From assembly GCA_963971305.1 (NCBI GenBank), contig OZ020305.1, positions 6,605,001-6,669,000 of the forward strand: DNA of 64,000 bases, read 5' to 3'. This document shows, in pieces, positions 31,579 to 41,716 of the stretch. This stretch comes from Arcuatula senhousia (taxonomy: Eukaryota; Mollusca; Bivalvia; Mytilida; Mytilidae). The first letter of the stretch is position 1; each line of letters begins with the position of its first letter. The notes beneath the pieces are model-generated. The model was not told where the DNA came from. It saw nothing but the letters and a program-made list of their open reading frames with translations, and made no database searches. A program made the translations under genes and the position numbers.

Positions 31579-34500
31579 TTTATCAAAGACTTTAGTGTGC
31601 AATTTTCCATTGAAAATGCTTAAATCTAAATCCAAAAATGGACATCTATCGCCGGTCGAGTTAGATTTATTAAGGGTTAATTCTTTAGGATAGATATCAT
31701 TTATAAATTTAGAGAAATTGGGGTTGTTAAGGGCAAGGATGTCGTCTAAGTATCTCTAAGTATTGTAATGCTGGCGTCACACTGTCCCGATTTTGACATA
31801 CAATGGACACACGAACGTAAAAATTTTAACTTCGTGCGAAGTTAGTCCCGAAGTTGCTAAAAATCAAAATCAAAGCCAAAGGACATACGACTAGAACAGA
31901 TGGCTAAACGATTAGAAAAGTAGCAAATACGAATGGCTGCGAACCGATTACGAAGTTGATACGATGTTATCAAGATTAGTCGAGAATTAGATTCGAAGGA
32001 GAAACGAAGCTATACGATGGCTGTACGGCGTTGTGTTTAGCATACGACGGGTCTACGATGCATCCCGATGGGTATACGAAGCATGAAATGTAATAACACG
32101 ATTTGCAATAAGATTATATAGTTTATTGTATATAAATTGTCCTTTGCTGCTTCCATAACAAGTTAAAACGAAGGCTCTCCAAATATACATCTGCTGTCCC
32201 TGATGTTGACCAATAAGAGTAGATGAGACATTTTATTTAAAGCTAACATGTAGAATGTGACGATAGAACAGAAAAAGGTGCTGTTGCTTTATCTTGTTTT
32301 GTTCGTGCCTTGTGTGAGTTGACTGAAGCACACATAATCTGAAAACAGCAAGTATATGTTGTAACTATGTAGAAAAATTACAACAATGCATGCATTGTTA
32401 TTGCAAATCGCGTTAAATATGACAACCCGTTTTGCAATAAAGTGTTAATTGTAATACGCATTTTGAAATAAAATTATAGTTCAGTCTACAATTTGTCCGT
32501 TGCTCTTATTATTGGTATATATGGATAAAAGGTAAAACTAGGGCTTTCTTAGTATACCCACGCTGCATGTCCATGATGTCGACATATAAGAATGGATGCA
32601 TGTAATACTGAAGATAGCAAAGAAAACTGATGTTACTTGATTTACTTTCAAAGTCTAAGAAGGTTACGCGAGAGCAACCCATTATAACGCGAAAGTAACG
32701 CGTTACTATGGAACAGAAGCGTGTTATTTCGGGAGAAGTGATAAAACAAAGCGCGTTATATTAATTTTTAGATTACCAAAATAAGCCCAATGGGCTTTCG
32801 TACTCTTGGCATAAAGTTCAACAATTTTACCTTTTGCAAACGATTCTTGAACAAAGCGCGTTCACCTTACAATACATGGTTCCTTACTGGTCCCATATCT
32901 TAAAGTCCAAAGGTCCCGTAAACATTTGCGGACTGAAACGGAACGTAAACTTGATCTGTAACCCGTAATGATGGACTCGCATACAGTACATACAAAAAAA
33001 AGCAGTTTAATAACTATAAGGGTTTAGAAAAAAGTGTGGGAAACTGAAATTTCATTGAATTTTCAAAGTTCAAAGTGTCATAACTCCTGTAAAAGTTTGC
33101 GGACCGGAACTTGATCTTAAACCCATCATGGTATACTCACATACCACATATCTATATACATGAAAAAGTGCGGAGAACTTATTGTGACAATGAGAGGGCC
33201 GGGCCGCACAGACAAACAAACGGGCCGACGGAGTGAAAACCTAAAGCCCCCTTCTGTTTTTGTCGGTAGGGGACTGATAAAAACTGAAGTAAGTTTACAA
33301 TGTTTAAACCTTAAGTTTATTTCTTATATTGAAATTTAAGTACTAAAAGATGCCACCAAAGCCTGAAGGCGCGGAAGAGGGTAGCGATTGGCAGGAAAGA
33401 ACAGGACGAAAAAGAAAGCATCAGAATGTTCTAAATCATGACTGTCTTCGCCTTGTTTTGCCTGGAAAGCGCATTTATCCTGAAAAGCTGAAATATCGCA
33501 AATATAAAAATGAAAAAAAATTCAGAATGTGTCTAATTCATAGTACAAAGAAACGATGATCAAAAAAATAAATAGATGTCCGTCCTTTAATCTTCATCTT
33601 TCGTACATACACATGTATACATTTAATTTAGTGAAAATTACGAAAATAAGTTCTAGTATATAAAAAAATAAAGTAAAACTGAAAAAAGAATGAACCATAC
33701 GAGAAATGCATACTGTTGTAATTCTTTTTATTTAGAAATTATCTTGCTTCTTAACAGTGTCGTGTTTCCATCTCCATGCCATTACCCTATGCCATTACTC
33801 TAATTACGACGGCTATACGAATATATAGCGAGGCCCTTACGACGTCGTGTTCCAATCGGGGACCATCGGAGAACTTGTTGTTTCATTCGTGTCGCCATCG
33901 TAAGATGAATGTAACCGACGACAATAAGAACGCAACACGAAATGATAAGATGCAATCACGAAGGCATTACGATGCAGAAGATGGAATTACGAATACAACA
34001 CGAAGATGGGCCTTCGCACGAACCTTCGACCGTTTTTTAACACGTTAAAAAATTAGGAAGGCATCACGAAGTTGTTGCCGAACTTGGAATATTTCCGCCG
34101 ATGGTGCTACGATGGTAAAAGATGGCAACACGAATAGCGCGATTTGGATACGATCACCCCCGATTTAGAAAATATCCATAATCGTGTATCCATCGGGGAC
34201 AAAATCGGGATAGTGTGACGCCAGCATTAAAAATGTCAATAAGGTGGTGTTTGTTTGTGTCTTTTTGTAGTTTGACCATAAATTGTGATTTATAACAATA
34301 TAAAAAAAGATCTGCTATAAGTGGGGCGCAATTGGTTCCCATAGGAATACCAATAACTTGGCGATATATTTGTTTTCCAAAACGTATGTAAATACGTCAG
34401 TCCAATTAACAAAGCATTTATGGGTTTCGTTACTGAAAAACGATTTACCAAATACTTTTGAAACTTTAGAACAAATGTAATCACTTTTAGATTATCATAG

Positions 34501-34610
34501 CACCATTTAACTAAATATTCATTTTTTTTAAATTAGATTATGAGGAAGGTTTGTATACAAAGTAGAAAAATCGTAGCTGTCAACTGTCTGGAAAGAATTT
34601 TCAAATGCTC
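31579..34610 (-). mobile_element. Penelope-like element between TRIM copies 1 and 2, split by a DNA transposon
   Basis: On the minus strand the right part (34,610-34,230) encodes DSYDFSTLYTNLPHNL, then IGIPMGTNCAPLIADLFLYC and KLQKDTNKHHLIDIFN. After the inserted transposon (34,227-31,768) the left part continues with YLDDILALNNPNFSKFI and CPFLDLDLSIFNGKLHTK up to 31,579. The blocks run in the correct Penelope-like reverse-transcriptase order with the YLDD catalytic motif. The frame is broken in several places and no GIY-YIG domain is seen. Confidence 0.75.
31768..34227. mobile_element. 2.46-kb inverted-repeat DNA transposon, copy A (TA target)
   Basis: The ends are ATGCTGGCGTCACACTGTCC and GGATAGTGTGACGCCAGCAT, followed inward by CCCGATTTT and AAAATCGGG, then longer stretches rich in CGAAG/ACGAT words (imperfect long arms of about 300 bp). 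It is flanked by TA on both sides (31,766-31,767 and 34,228-34,229). It is inserted into the Penelope-like element just before the YLDD motif. No transposase is recognisable; the only open frame (33,350-33,559, lysine-rich) is not conserved in copy B. It is non-autonomous, and TA targets would fit Tc1/mariner-like mobilisation. Confidence 0.75.
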
Positions 34611-34619
34611 GAAGTTTGT

Positions 34620-35467
34620 AACCTGCTTCCAAACATTATATGATCCTCTACTTTCGTAGGTTTAGCATAAAACGGTTGAAGTTGTTAGTTTGAACGGACT
34701 TTTCTCGTAAGATAATTCTATAGTTATTTCTATTTCATTGTAACGTGTTTAAAATTGCTGAGAGATATTGGTCAAGGAGTAGATTTCGCCAGCAAATAAG
34801 TCAAGCCACCCGATTTTCAGACGTTTATTGTGTTTTTTTTTTACATTCAGATCGTAAATACAACTGGATCATATAAGAGGACAGAATAGTCTCTAAAGTT
34901 AGCCATTCCATGACAATTTTGGCGGAAGAAAAGCTAAATTATACATGGCAAGAACTGTTTTTGAGAAAACAGTGGCGTGAACTACTATGGCCAGTAGGTC
35001 CGAAAATAACACATTAAACGAGTATTTAATCTAACATATTTGTAGACTATTGTAGAAGACAAACAATCCAAAAAAAAATTTTGAGCGGTTTCAGGAGTTT
35101 TTGTCCACAAAAGTGTGACGGAAAGACGGACGAAGACAATTTCTTTGTCCCGCTGACGCAACGCTAAAATAGACAAAAAAAATAACAAAGAATTACTGAA
35201 CTTTCTTACATATTAATTCATTGATGGATCTTTACGAAAGCGAAATTGGTCTCAATATGCTTTCGTATCGTAGATCTTATTTAGAAAAAAAAAATAAATA
35301 AAAACGCGATCAAAGTTAAATTAGTGAATTAAAACGCATATTTAACAAAAACAAAAATAAATATTAAAAAAAACATTAACAAAACTGAGAAAACTAGTTA
35401 GATTGGACTTTAAAAGTTTATATAAGGTAACCAGGAAGTAAAAAACATTTGATGTACACATTTCAAC
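34620..35467. repeat. 5' flank of TRIM copy 2, homologous to that of copy 1
   Basis: It matches 26,597-27,891 minus the R2/LINE insertion. A TATA-like TATATAAG lies at 35,419-35,426, 42 bases before the ATG; copy 1 reads TTTAAATAAG there. No other gene is seen. Confidence 0.65.
35428..35449 (+). promoter_or_regulatory. Conserved block upstream of the TRIM starts
   Basis: TAACCAGGAAGTAAAAA(A)CATT lies 18-40 bases before the ATG in copies 1 (27,853), 2 and 3 (41,678). It contains an ETS-like CAGGAAGT. For copy 3 this is also where homology to the other copies begins, so conservation may only reflect shared ancestry. Confidence 0.3.
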
Positions 35468-37410
35468 ATGGCGAGTGGGGGCGTGAAGGACACAACGGAA
35501 GAAAATTTAGATGATTTGCTGAAGTGTAGCATTTGTTTAGAATCATTCAAAGAGCCGAAATATCTACCCTGTCTTCATACATTTTGTAAGTTGTGTATTC
35601 AAAACTGCATCTCGACAATTATAGAAAAGAAAGGCGAAGTAATATGTCCAGTTTGTCGAAAGTCAGTGTCATCTTTCAACGAGACCACGAACTCAGCAGA
35701 AAAGTGGGCATATTGTCTTCCAGACAACCATTTCATAATGTCTATGATTGACAAACAAGAAATACATAAGGAAGAAAAAATGTGCAACCCTTGCAAATTT
35801 ATTCAGACTGAAGCAAAAGCAGTGTCCTGGTGTATAGTATGCGAAGAGGCGTTGTGTGACCTGTGTAGCAAGTACCACAAGGGTCTGAAGGCAACAGCAA
35901 AGCACAAATTAGTTTCGATTCCCGATATTCAAAAAGGTCAAATCGAGTTTCAGGGGTCAGAGGTGATTAATTGCCACATTCACCCAGAAAAGGTCGTTGA
36001 AGTCTTTTGTGTCGATCACAGCGAACCGTGCTGTACGTTATGTGCTACACTCTCCCACAGGAAGTGTGATTACGTGATTTCGATAGACGAGGCAGCCAAT
36101 GACATCAAAGAGAAAACAGAAACGACCGTGCTTGTATCCCGTCTTGGTGATGGAGAACAATTGCTGGAAGAAGTCGTAGAAAACCGACAAGAAAACGAAA
36201 CAGCAATAGAGTCTGAAGTTGAAGACATCTCGAGTGTTCTCACGAAAACAAGGGCAGAAATAAACGAGCATCTAGATAAAATCGAAAACATGCTCCGTAG
36301 CGAATTGGAAGCAGCTAAAAAGCAAACACTGATAACTGTTTCAGATGAACTAAATGATTTCACTAGTTTTCAGAGCAACGTCAGAAACTGGAAGTCTTTG
36401 CTGGCTGCCGTCATTAAACATGGATCTAACCTCCAGTGTCTGATAGCTGTACACGAGATAATGCCACAACTGGATAAATTGGAAACCGAGCTTCGGGAAA
36501 GTTTAAAGAAGGTCAGAGTAGTCTCCGTTCATTTTCGAAAATCCGAAGTTTTGAGTAAATTCGAAGAAATTGTTAAATCGTTAGGAGATATTAACACTGA
36601 AAATCGAAAATTAAATGTAACTAAAGGAAAGATAGGAAACATGATGACTGATTACCGGACTGGGAAGATCAAAGTTATAGGGCTGTTCAAGTAGCACCCT
36701 CGGGAAATTCAAGTGGTATATTTGTCGACGACCTTATTGTGTTTGCTGTTTGTAATACCAAGGCTGTTGCTAAATACGACAACGACGGCCATTTGCTAAA
36801 AGAATTGAAAGTTCCTAACATACCGTATGACATTACTGTCGTTGACGAGTCTAAGTCTAGGGTAGCTGTATCTGCTACCCAAAGGCAAATTTACATGATA
36901 GATACAAAGGACATGACATTACTGAAGACGTTGACTCTCTCTGGTATTCCTGTGAATGGACTTTGTACTTTCAATAACAATCAATTTGTAGTTGCTGATA
37001 GTTCTACTTTAACATGGGTTAATCAGTCCACAGGAAATGCGACAACATCTGTAACTTCTAGTGGCCATTCTTTTTTTGTATCAACATCTGGTAACAATGA
37101 CTATGTATACGGAGACGGAAACAATTCTGTATCATATGTTTTCAACGGCACCAAAAAGTTCACATATACAAACAATAAGCTTTATGCTCCTCGCGGTATC
37201 GGTATGGATGAGGAGAAGAACTTCTATATTGCTGGATATTACTCTGAAAATATCCACCAAATAACCGACTCTGGTGAATTAATCAGAATGATTCCTGCTA
37301 CAGATGTTGGAGTTGTCCGTCCATGGACTGTTAGGTTTAAACCAGGAACAAGCCGGTTTGTAGTGACCTGTTTAGACTCTGGGAGGGCAACAGTATGTGA
37401 AATAGAATAA
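35468..37410 (+). pseudogene. TRIM copy 2: RING/B-box/coiled-coil, frameshift before the propeller
   Basis: The open frame (35,468-36,694) gives 408 residues: RING C3HC4, B-box 1 with CNPC...CIVC..LCDLC...H, B-box 2 with CHIHPEKVVEVFCVDHSEPC, and a full coiled coil. It ends at a premature TAG, VIGLFK*. Compared with copy 3, one base is missing in GTTATAGGGCTG (about 36,678-36,684). The propeller continues in another frame to TAA at 37,410 (PRGIGMDEEKNFYIAGYYSE, as in copy 3). In B-box 2 the last ligand histidine is tyrosine (Y202, CDYV against CDHV). The product could still be a RING/B-box/coiled-coil protein without its substrate-binding propeller; a sequencing error is the alternative. It is intronless, and closer to copy 3 than to copy 1. 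Confidence 0.8.
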
Positions 37411-37468
37411 CACATTACAATAAATGCTGCGATTTAAAATGTTTATATTGTGAGTTTGTATCACGTAT

Positions 37469-37474
37469 AATAAA
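37469..37474 (+). terminator. Polyadenylation signal, TRIM copy 2
   Basis: AATAAA in the conserved ACGTATAATAAAAGTTTCAT block about 60 bases after the propeller stop. Confidence 0.55.
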
Positions 37475-37635
37475 AGTTTCATGGTTTATTGGAGTAATTT
37501 TATGAAATTACACGTATAATTTGTATATGTAGATGGAGCTTGGGTGTTTGACTATCTCTCATCTCACCAAAGCTGTTCTAGCAAAAAGGTTTACCAAGTA
37601 GGAGTATGGTTTAGAGAAACAGATCATGGTTTAGG

Positions 37636-37875
37636 CAGTAACCATTTGAAATTCTGGGGGGTATGGATTTTAGCCCCTCGACAATTTATTTTTTTCAAAA
37701 TTTTTCGAAGACGATAGGTTTTTTGAAAACATTTTTTTATTCGCAATTTTGTTTACGCTGTGTAGCCCAGGCTAACCAAAACAATTTATTTTTTTCCAAA
37801 AAAATTGAAAACAATTTTTTTGTCAAAAAATTCCATACCCCCCCCCCCCCAGGAATTTCAAATGGTTGCTGCCTT
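37636..37875. mobile_element. MITE in the 3' flank of TRIM copy 2 (uninterrupted copy)
   Basis: Same inverted-end element as at 30,077. It reads TTTTGTTTACGCTGTGTAG without interruption and is therefore the empty site for the transposon inserted in the third unit. Confidence 0.75.
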
Positions 37876-37976
37876 AGGAATCAGAGTACAATAATGTTAT
37901 AGAAGCAAAGATTATCAACAATAAAAAAGATAAAGAGGTGAGGAATAAGTTTACGCGACACGACACAACCTACAAA

Positions 37977-39027
37977 ATAAAATGTCATGTTTGTATGTTG
38001 TATGAGTATTAAAATATATTTGATATAATAAACAATTGATTAAATCTGACAGTTGTTATTTAACATTTCACTGGTATGTCTAAATTTTTGTCAGGAAATT
38101 AAATGTTACAGCATTTATGGGAAAGTATAAAAAAGGGGTATTTATGTAATGGGTTGTTAGTTAAGTGAGTGTTGAAATAGGTGTCATTTACATAATTGGT
38201 TTTGTTTTTGGAAGAGGTATTAGTAAGGATGGGACATGGGGTGTTCAAGAGGGTAACTTTGTTAAGGTACTTGACAGGGGAACCTGGAATCTTTCTTTAG
38301 TTTTATCTGCATAACTAAAATCTATTTGTACATAGGGGTACCTTTGAGAATAGGATACTATTCTCATTGGACAACCTATGTATAAATAGATGACAGTTTG
38401 ATAATAATATCAGTTGGCGAGTTTCAGCTGCAGGTTGATTGTAGCTGTTGTGCAGTTATTTTGTGATTGGGACAATAGGTCTGTGATAATGCAAAGAGAC
38501 ATTCAAACAAACAAAAAAAAAAAAAAAAAAAAAAAAAACAAAAACAAAAACAAAAACAAACAAAAAAACACACACACAAACAAAAACAAAATCAAGGAAA
38601 TATAGAGGAAAAATTTAAATAATAAACAGTAAAGAAGAAAATACACAAGAATTAATATATGTCGGTAAGCAAGTAAGAGATAAATATTGAATAAAAACAT
38701 TTTTTGACCATATAAAAGTTTGTTTCTTTTAAGATTTGGTTTACAGGTACATTACTTTGAAAAAGTGCAGGGAGATAGAATAAGGTGTTAATATTTATGT
38801 GTGGATAGAGAACTAATATGTTATAAAACATTTATACAATGTTTATATGATCTAAATCTAAGTGACAGCGAGAAGTTTGGTAGTTTGAAGCAGTATATTT
38901 GTCCTTATTCTTTGTTCTCATACCAAATTTGTATTATGGTACCCTTTGTGTACTTATTGAACTTTCTTTAGTTTTATCTGCATAACTAAAATCTATTTGT
39001 ACATAGGGGTACCTTTGAGAATAGGAT
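37977..39027. mobile_element. About 1.05-kb insertion specific to TRIM unit 2, with 72-bp direct repeats
   Basis: Units 1 and 3 run directly from ACAACCTACAATATTAACGAC to ATTTAAAACA. Unit 2 has about 1.05 kb in between. It holds a perfect 72-bp direct repeat (38,291-38,362 and 38,962-39,033, starting CTTTCTTTAGTTTTATCTGC). An A-rich tract with (CAAAAA)n lies at 38,505-38,600. No open frame is supported; the 63- and 65-residue frames here read through the A-rich tract. Confidence 0.6.
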
Positions 39028-39920
39028 ACTATTTAAAACATCCAAAATGAAAAACAGCCAGCAGCCTTCAATGTGACCAGAGCTCTGAGAGTATTGGAAA
39101 ACAATACATAGTCCGCTACTGGCCCGGTAATGCAATGTTCAAATGCCTATGGTAAAACATTTTATGATTCTGTTAAAAGATAGTGAAACAAAACAAAACA
39201 AACTAGATCAGTTCGTTATCTACACATGCGTTAAAATAAGGTGCCGAAAATTGAAATTTCAGTCATTTGCCAAAATTCAAATGGCTATAACACTTGTAAA
39301 AATTTGCAGACCGGAAAGATGTAACTCATCATGGCATACTAACATACAAAAAAATCAGGTCATTATCTACAAGCGTTAAAAAAGTTTGGGAAACTGAAAT
39401 TTCAATAATAAAGTTTAAAGGGCCATATATTTTTTTTTAATCCGAGGACCGGAACAAAACGTGGACTTGATCTGCAACTCATCATGACAGACTTGCATTT
39501 AAAACTTGAACTCCGGTCATTATCTACAAGCGTTTAGAAAAAATGTGCAGAAAACTGTTAGTTTCTCTGTGAATTTTCAAATTTCTCTTTTAGCCTTTTA
39601 GATATAATTTCACTCTACTATTGTGGGTCCGTATTGCTGGTGTTTGTTTATAAGTTGTGTCGTTTATTACCTACGTCGCAAAAAGGAAATGTCACCCCGT
39701 CCGTCTGTTTGTCCACCCAAAAATAAACCAAATCTCTTAAACTTTACCTTTTGATATGCTATTCGACTCATGGTTATCTAAACAAAAAATCCATCTCCTA
39801 TGCATATACTCCGTATCACTATGTTTCTATAATGAAAATAAGATTCTGTAAGGAAAATTGATAAAAAAAAAATATGTACCTCACCTTTTGAACTGTTACA
39901 GATCAATTCTCGTACTATAC

Positions 39921-40335
39921 CATACATGTGATTCTCCCTCCGGGAGACAAAATCTCCCGACTTTTTTATCCATCTCCCGTTCTCCGGACTTTTTGTGTAA
40001 TCTCCCGCTTTTTCAAGACATGAATTTTTTTTAGTTTTATAGACATTTTAATTGGTTAATCATAAAACATTTCCGATGTTTTAGGGGTTTGTCAATTAAG
40101 TAGACGTTAATTTAACAGGTAAAGGTGTTAATTGAAGGTTTATTGCCATGATTGGCCTGATGATTGTATAAACAGTTTGAGATTAATCAGTGATTTCAGA
40201 AGCCATGTATATTTGGCACACGCTAGTGCCTTCAATGACATGGAAATGCAATTTTAATGAGCATTGAAAATCTCCCGCTTTTTTGTTCAATCTCCAGCCA
40301 AAAAAATCAAAATCTCCAGCTTCGTCACATGTATG
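39921..40335. mobile_element. 415-bp MITE, CTATAC target duplication
   Basis: The ends CATACATGTGA (39,921) and TCACATGTATG (40,325-40,335) are perfect 11-bp inverted repeats flanked by CTATAC on both sides (39,915-39,920 and 40,336-40,341). The body repeats AATCTCCCGCTTTTT words. The corresponding place in unit 3 (about 47,288) lacks it. Confidence 0.75.
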
Positions 40336-40424
40336 CTATACATATCCACCATAACCATAACTAAATGGATTCATCAACGTTGATATTCACAGACACGATA
40401 AAAAAAAAACATCTTAACCAATCG

Positions 40425-40530
40425 ATACGGTGAAAGAAGCAGAGGTACCAACTGGCGGGGCATCCGAATGTCAAAGTCCGAAAGGGCAGAAACAAACTGA
40501 CAAGTAAACACAAACAAGGACAGGACGTAA
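40425..40530 (+). repeat. Dispersed repeat R2 in TRIM unit 2
   Basis: AGAGGTACCAACTGGCGGGG, CATCCGAATGTCAAAGTCCG and AAAGGGCAGAAACAAACTGA are shared with 47,378-47,490 in unit 3, so it was present before duplication. The open frames on the minus strand are readings of it. Confidence 0.55.
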
Positions 40531-40957
40531 ACCAGACAACATATAAAAAACATTTGAAATCTCGTCCCCAAGAGAAGGGTATCAAAAGGGAGAAATAATC
40601 TCAAAGAAAAAATATCAGAGAAATAAAATATCTGGAGAGATGTGGTGATCCAGGGTAGATAGTAATATTCTAACTATTAACAAAGTACAAACTGCTCTTG
40701 TTTTAGTTTTTCAAGCAAATAGAGCTCCCAAGGTCAAAACTATGCATAGACTCGTGTGCCTCTATAAACAGCAGAGCAGTGAAAGAAGATTGTAGACATA
40801 TAAACAACAAATAGTATTTTACACTTATATTAATATTAATATTATAATGCACTACTTTTTATTCTCCGTTGTAGTTAATTCTTTTGAATGTATGTATATT
40901 CAGTCATGATATGTAGTTGATTATTTTCAATGCCATTTTGATTCAACAGATATTATG

Positions 40958-41158
40958 TGGCTCCCGCAGGGTTAAAAACGACCTGCGACCTGAGGGCTTT
41001 TTAATGGCGACTTCCGACCTACACTTCATAAAATCGACCTATGCCAAAAAACGACCTGCGACCTCCACCAAAATATGCCTTTTAAAGCGACCTTGCGACC
41101 TCAGGCCCCTTTTAAAAGCGACATTTGCGACCTGAGGGGGGTACCATGCGGGAGCCCC
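40958..41158. mobile_element. 201-bp insertion, TATTAT target duplication
   Basis: The ends GTGGCTCCCGCA and TGCGGGAGCCCC are inverted repeats flanked by TATTAT (40,952-40,957 and 41,159-41,164). Unit 3 reads AAATATTATAGACGTT at 49,280 without it. The interior repeats GCGACCTGAGG/GACCTGCGACCT words. Confidence 0.75.
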
Positions 41159-41199
41159 TATTATAGACGTTAGTATTATATAAGTCAGGTGCGTACCTC

Positions 41200-41400
41200 T
41201 GAATCCGCCACTGAATTGCATACTATTAGTAAGTCAGTGGTGGATTCAGAGGTCAACCAGGTGCTTCCCGCCCCCTCTTAATTGAGAAATTCAAATTTTT
41301 TCTGTATAAAATAGACCAAGCAACTTCAAATTTTCATCAAAATCTTACATTTTTAGCAATTACGCCCCCTTTCACGGAGCTCTGATCCGCCCCTGTTAGT
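41200..41400. repeat. Degenerate GGATTCAGAGG-type inverted-repeat element
   Basis: CCTCTGAATCCGCCACTGAA and TCAGTGGTGGATTCAGAGG face each other, and GATCCGCCCCTGTTAGTCAG follows. It is related to the small elements at 11,553 and 19,733 and consists of two partial copies. Confidence 0.45.
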
Positions 41401-41716
41401 CAGGTGCGTAGATGAGAATGTTTGATTTTAATTGAGAACGTATTAGAATTCATATTAAGACAATTTAAGCATGATGACACAGGTCGTGTTTGATCTACAT
41501 AATTCCATTAAGATAACAGATTAAAAAAAAACTGGTAGATCTTGGTAAGAAAAAAAAACAAGAGGAAAAATTTACAAAACACCAAAAAGTTGGGTTATTG
41601 AATGAGAAAATAATAAAAATACCAATCAAAAACTTAACTAACATTTAAACAACAAAAATCTTAAAATAGAAAAATACTAACCAGGAAGTAAAAACATTAA
41701 TGTATATATTTTCAAA

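Noticed and set aside
33350..33559. Lysine-rich 69-codon frame inside transposon copy A as a transposase remnant
   Set aside because: No DDE or zinc-finger motif is seen, and the homologous part of copy B does not keep the frame or the ATG.
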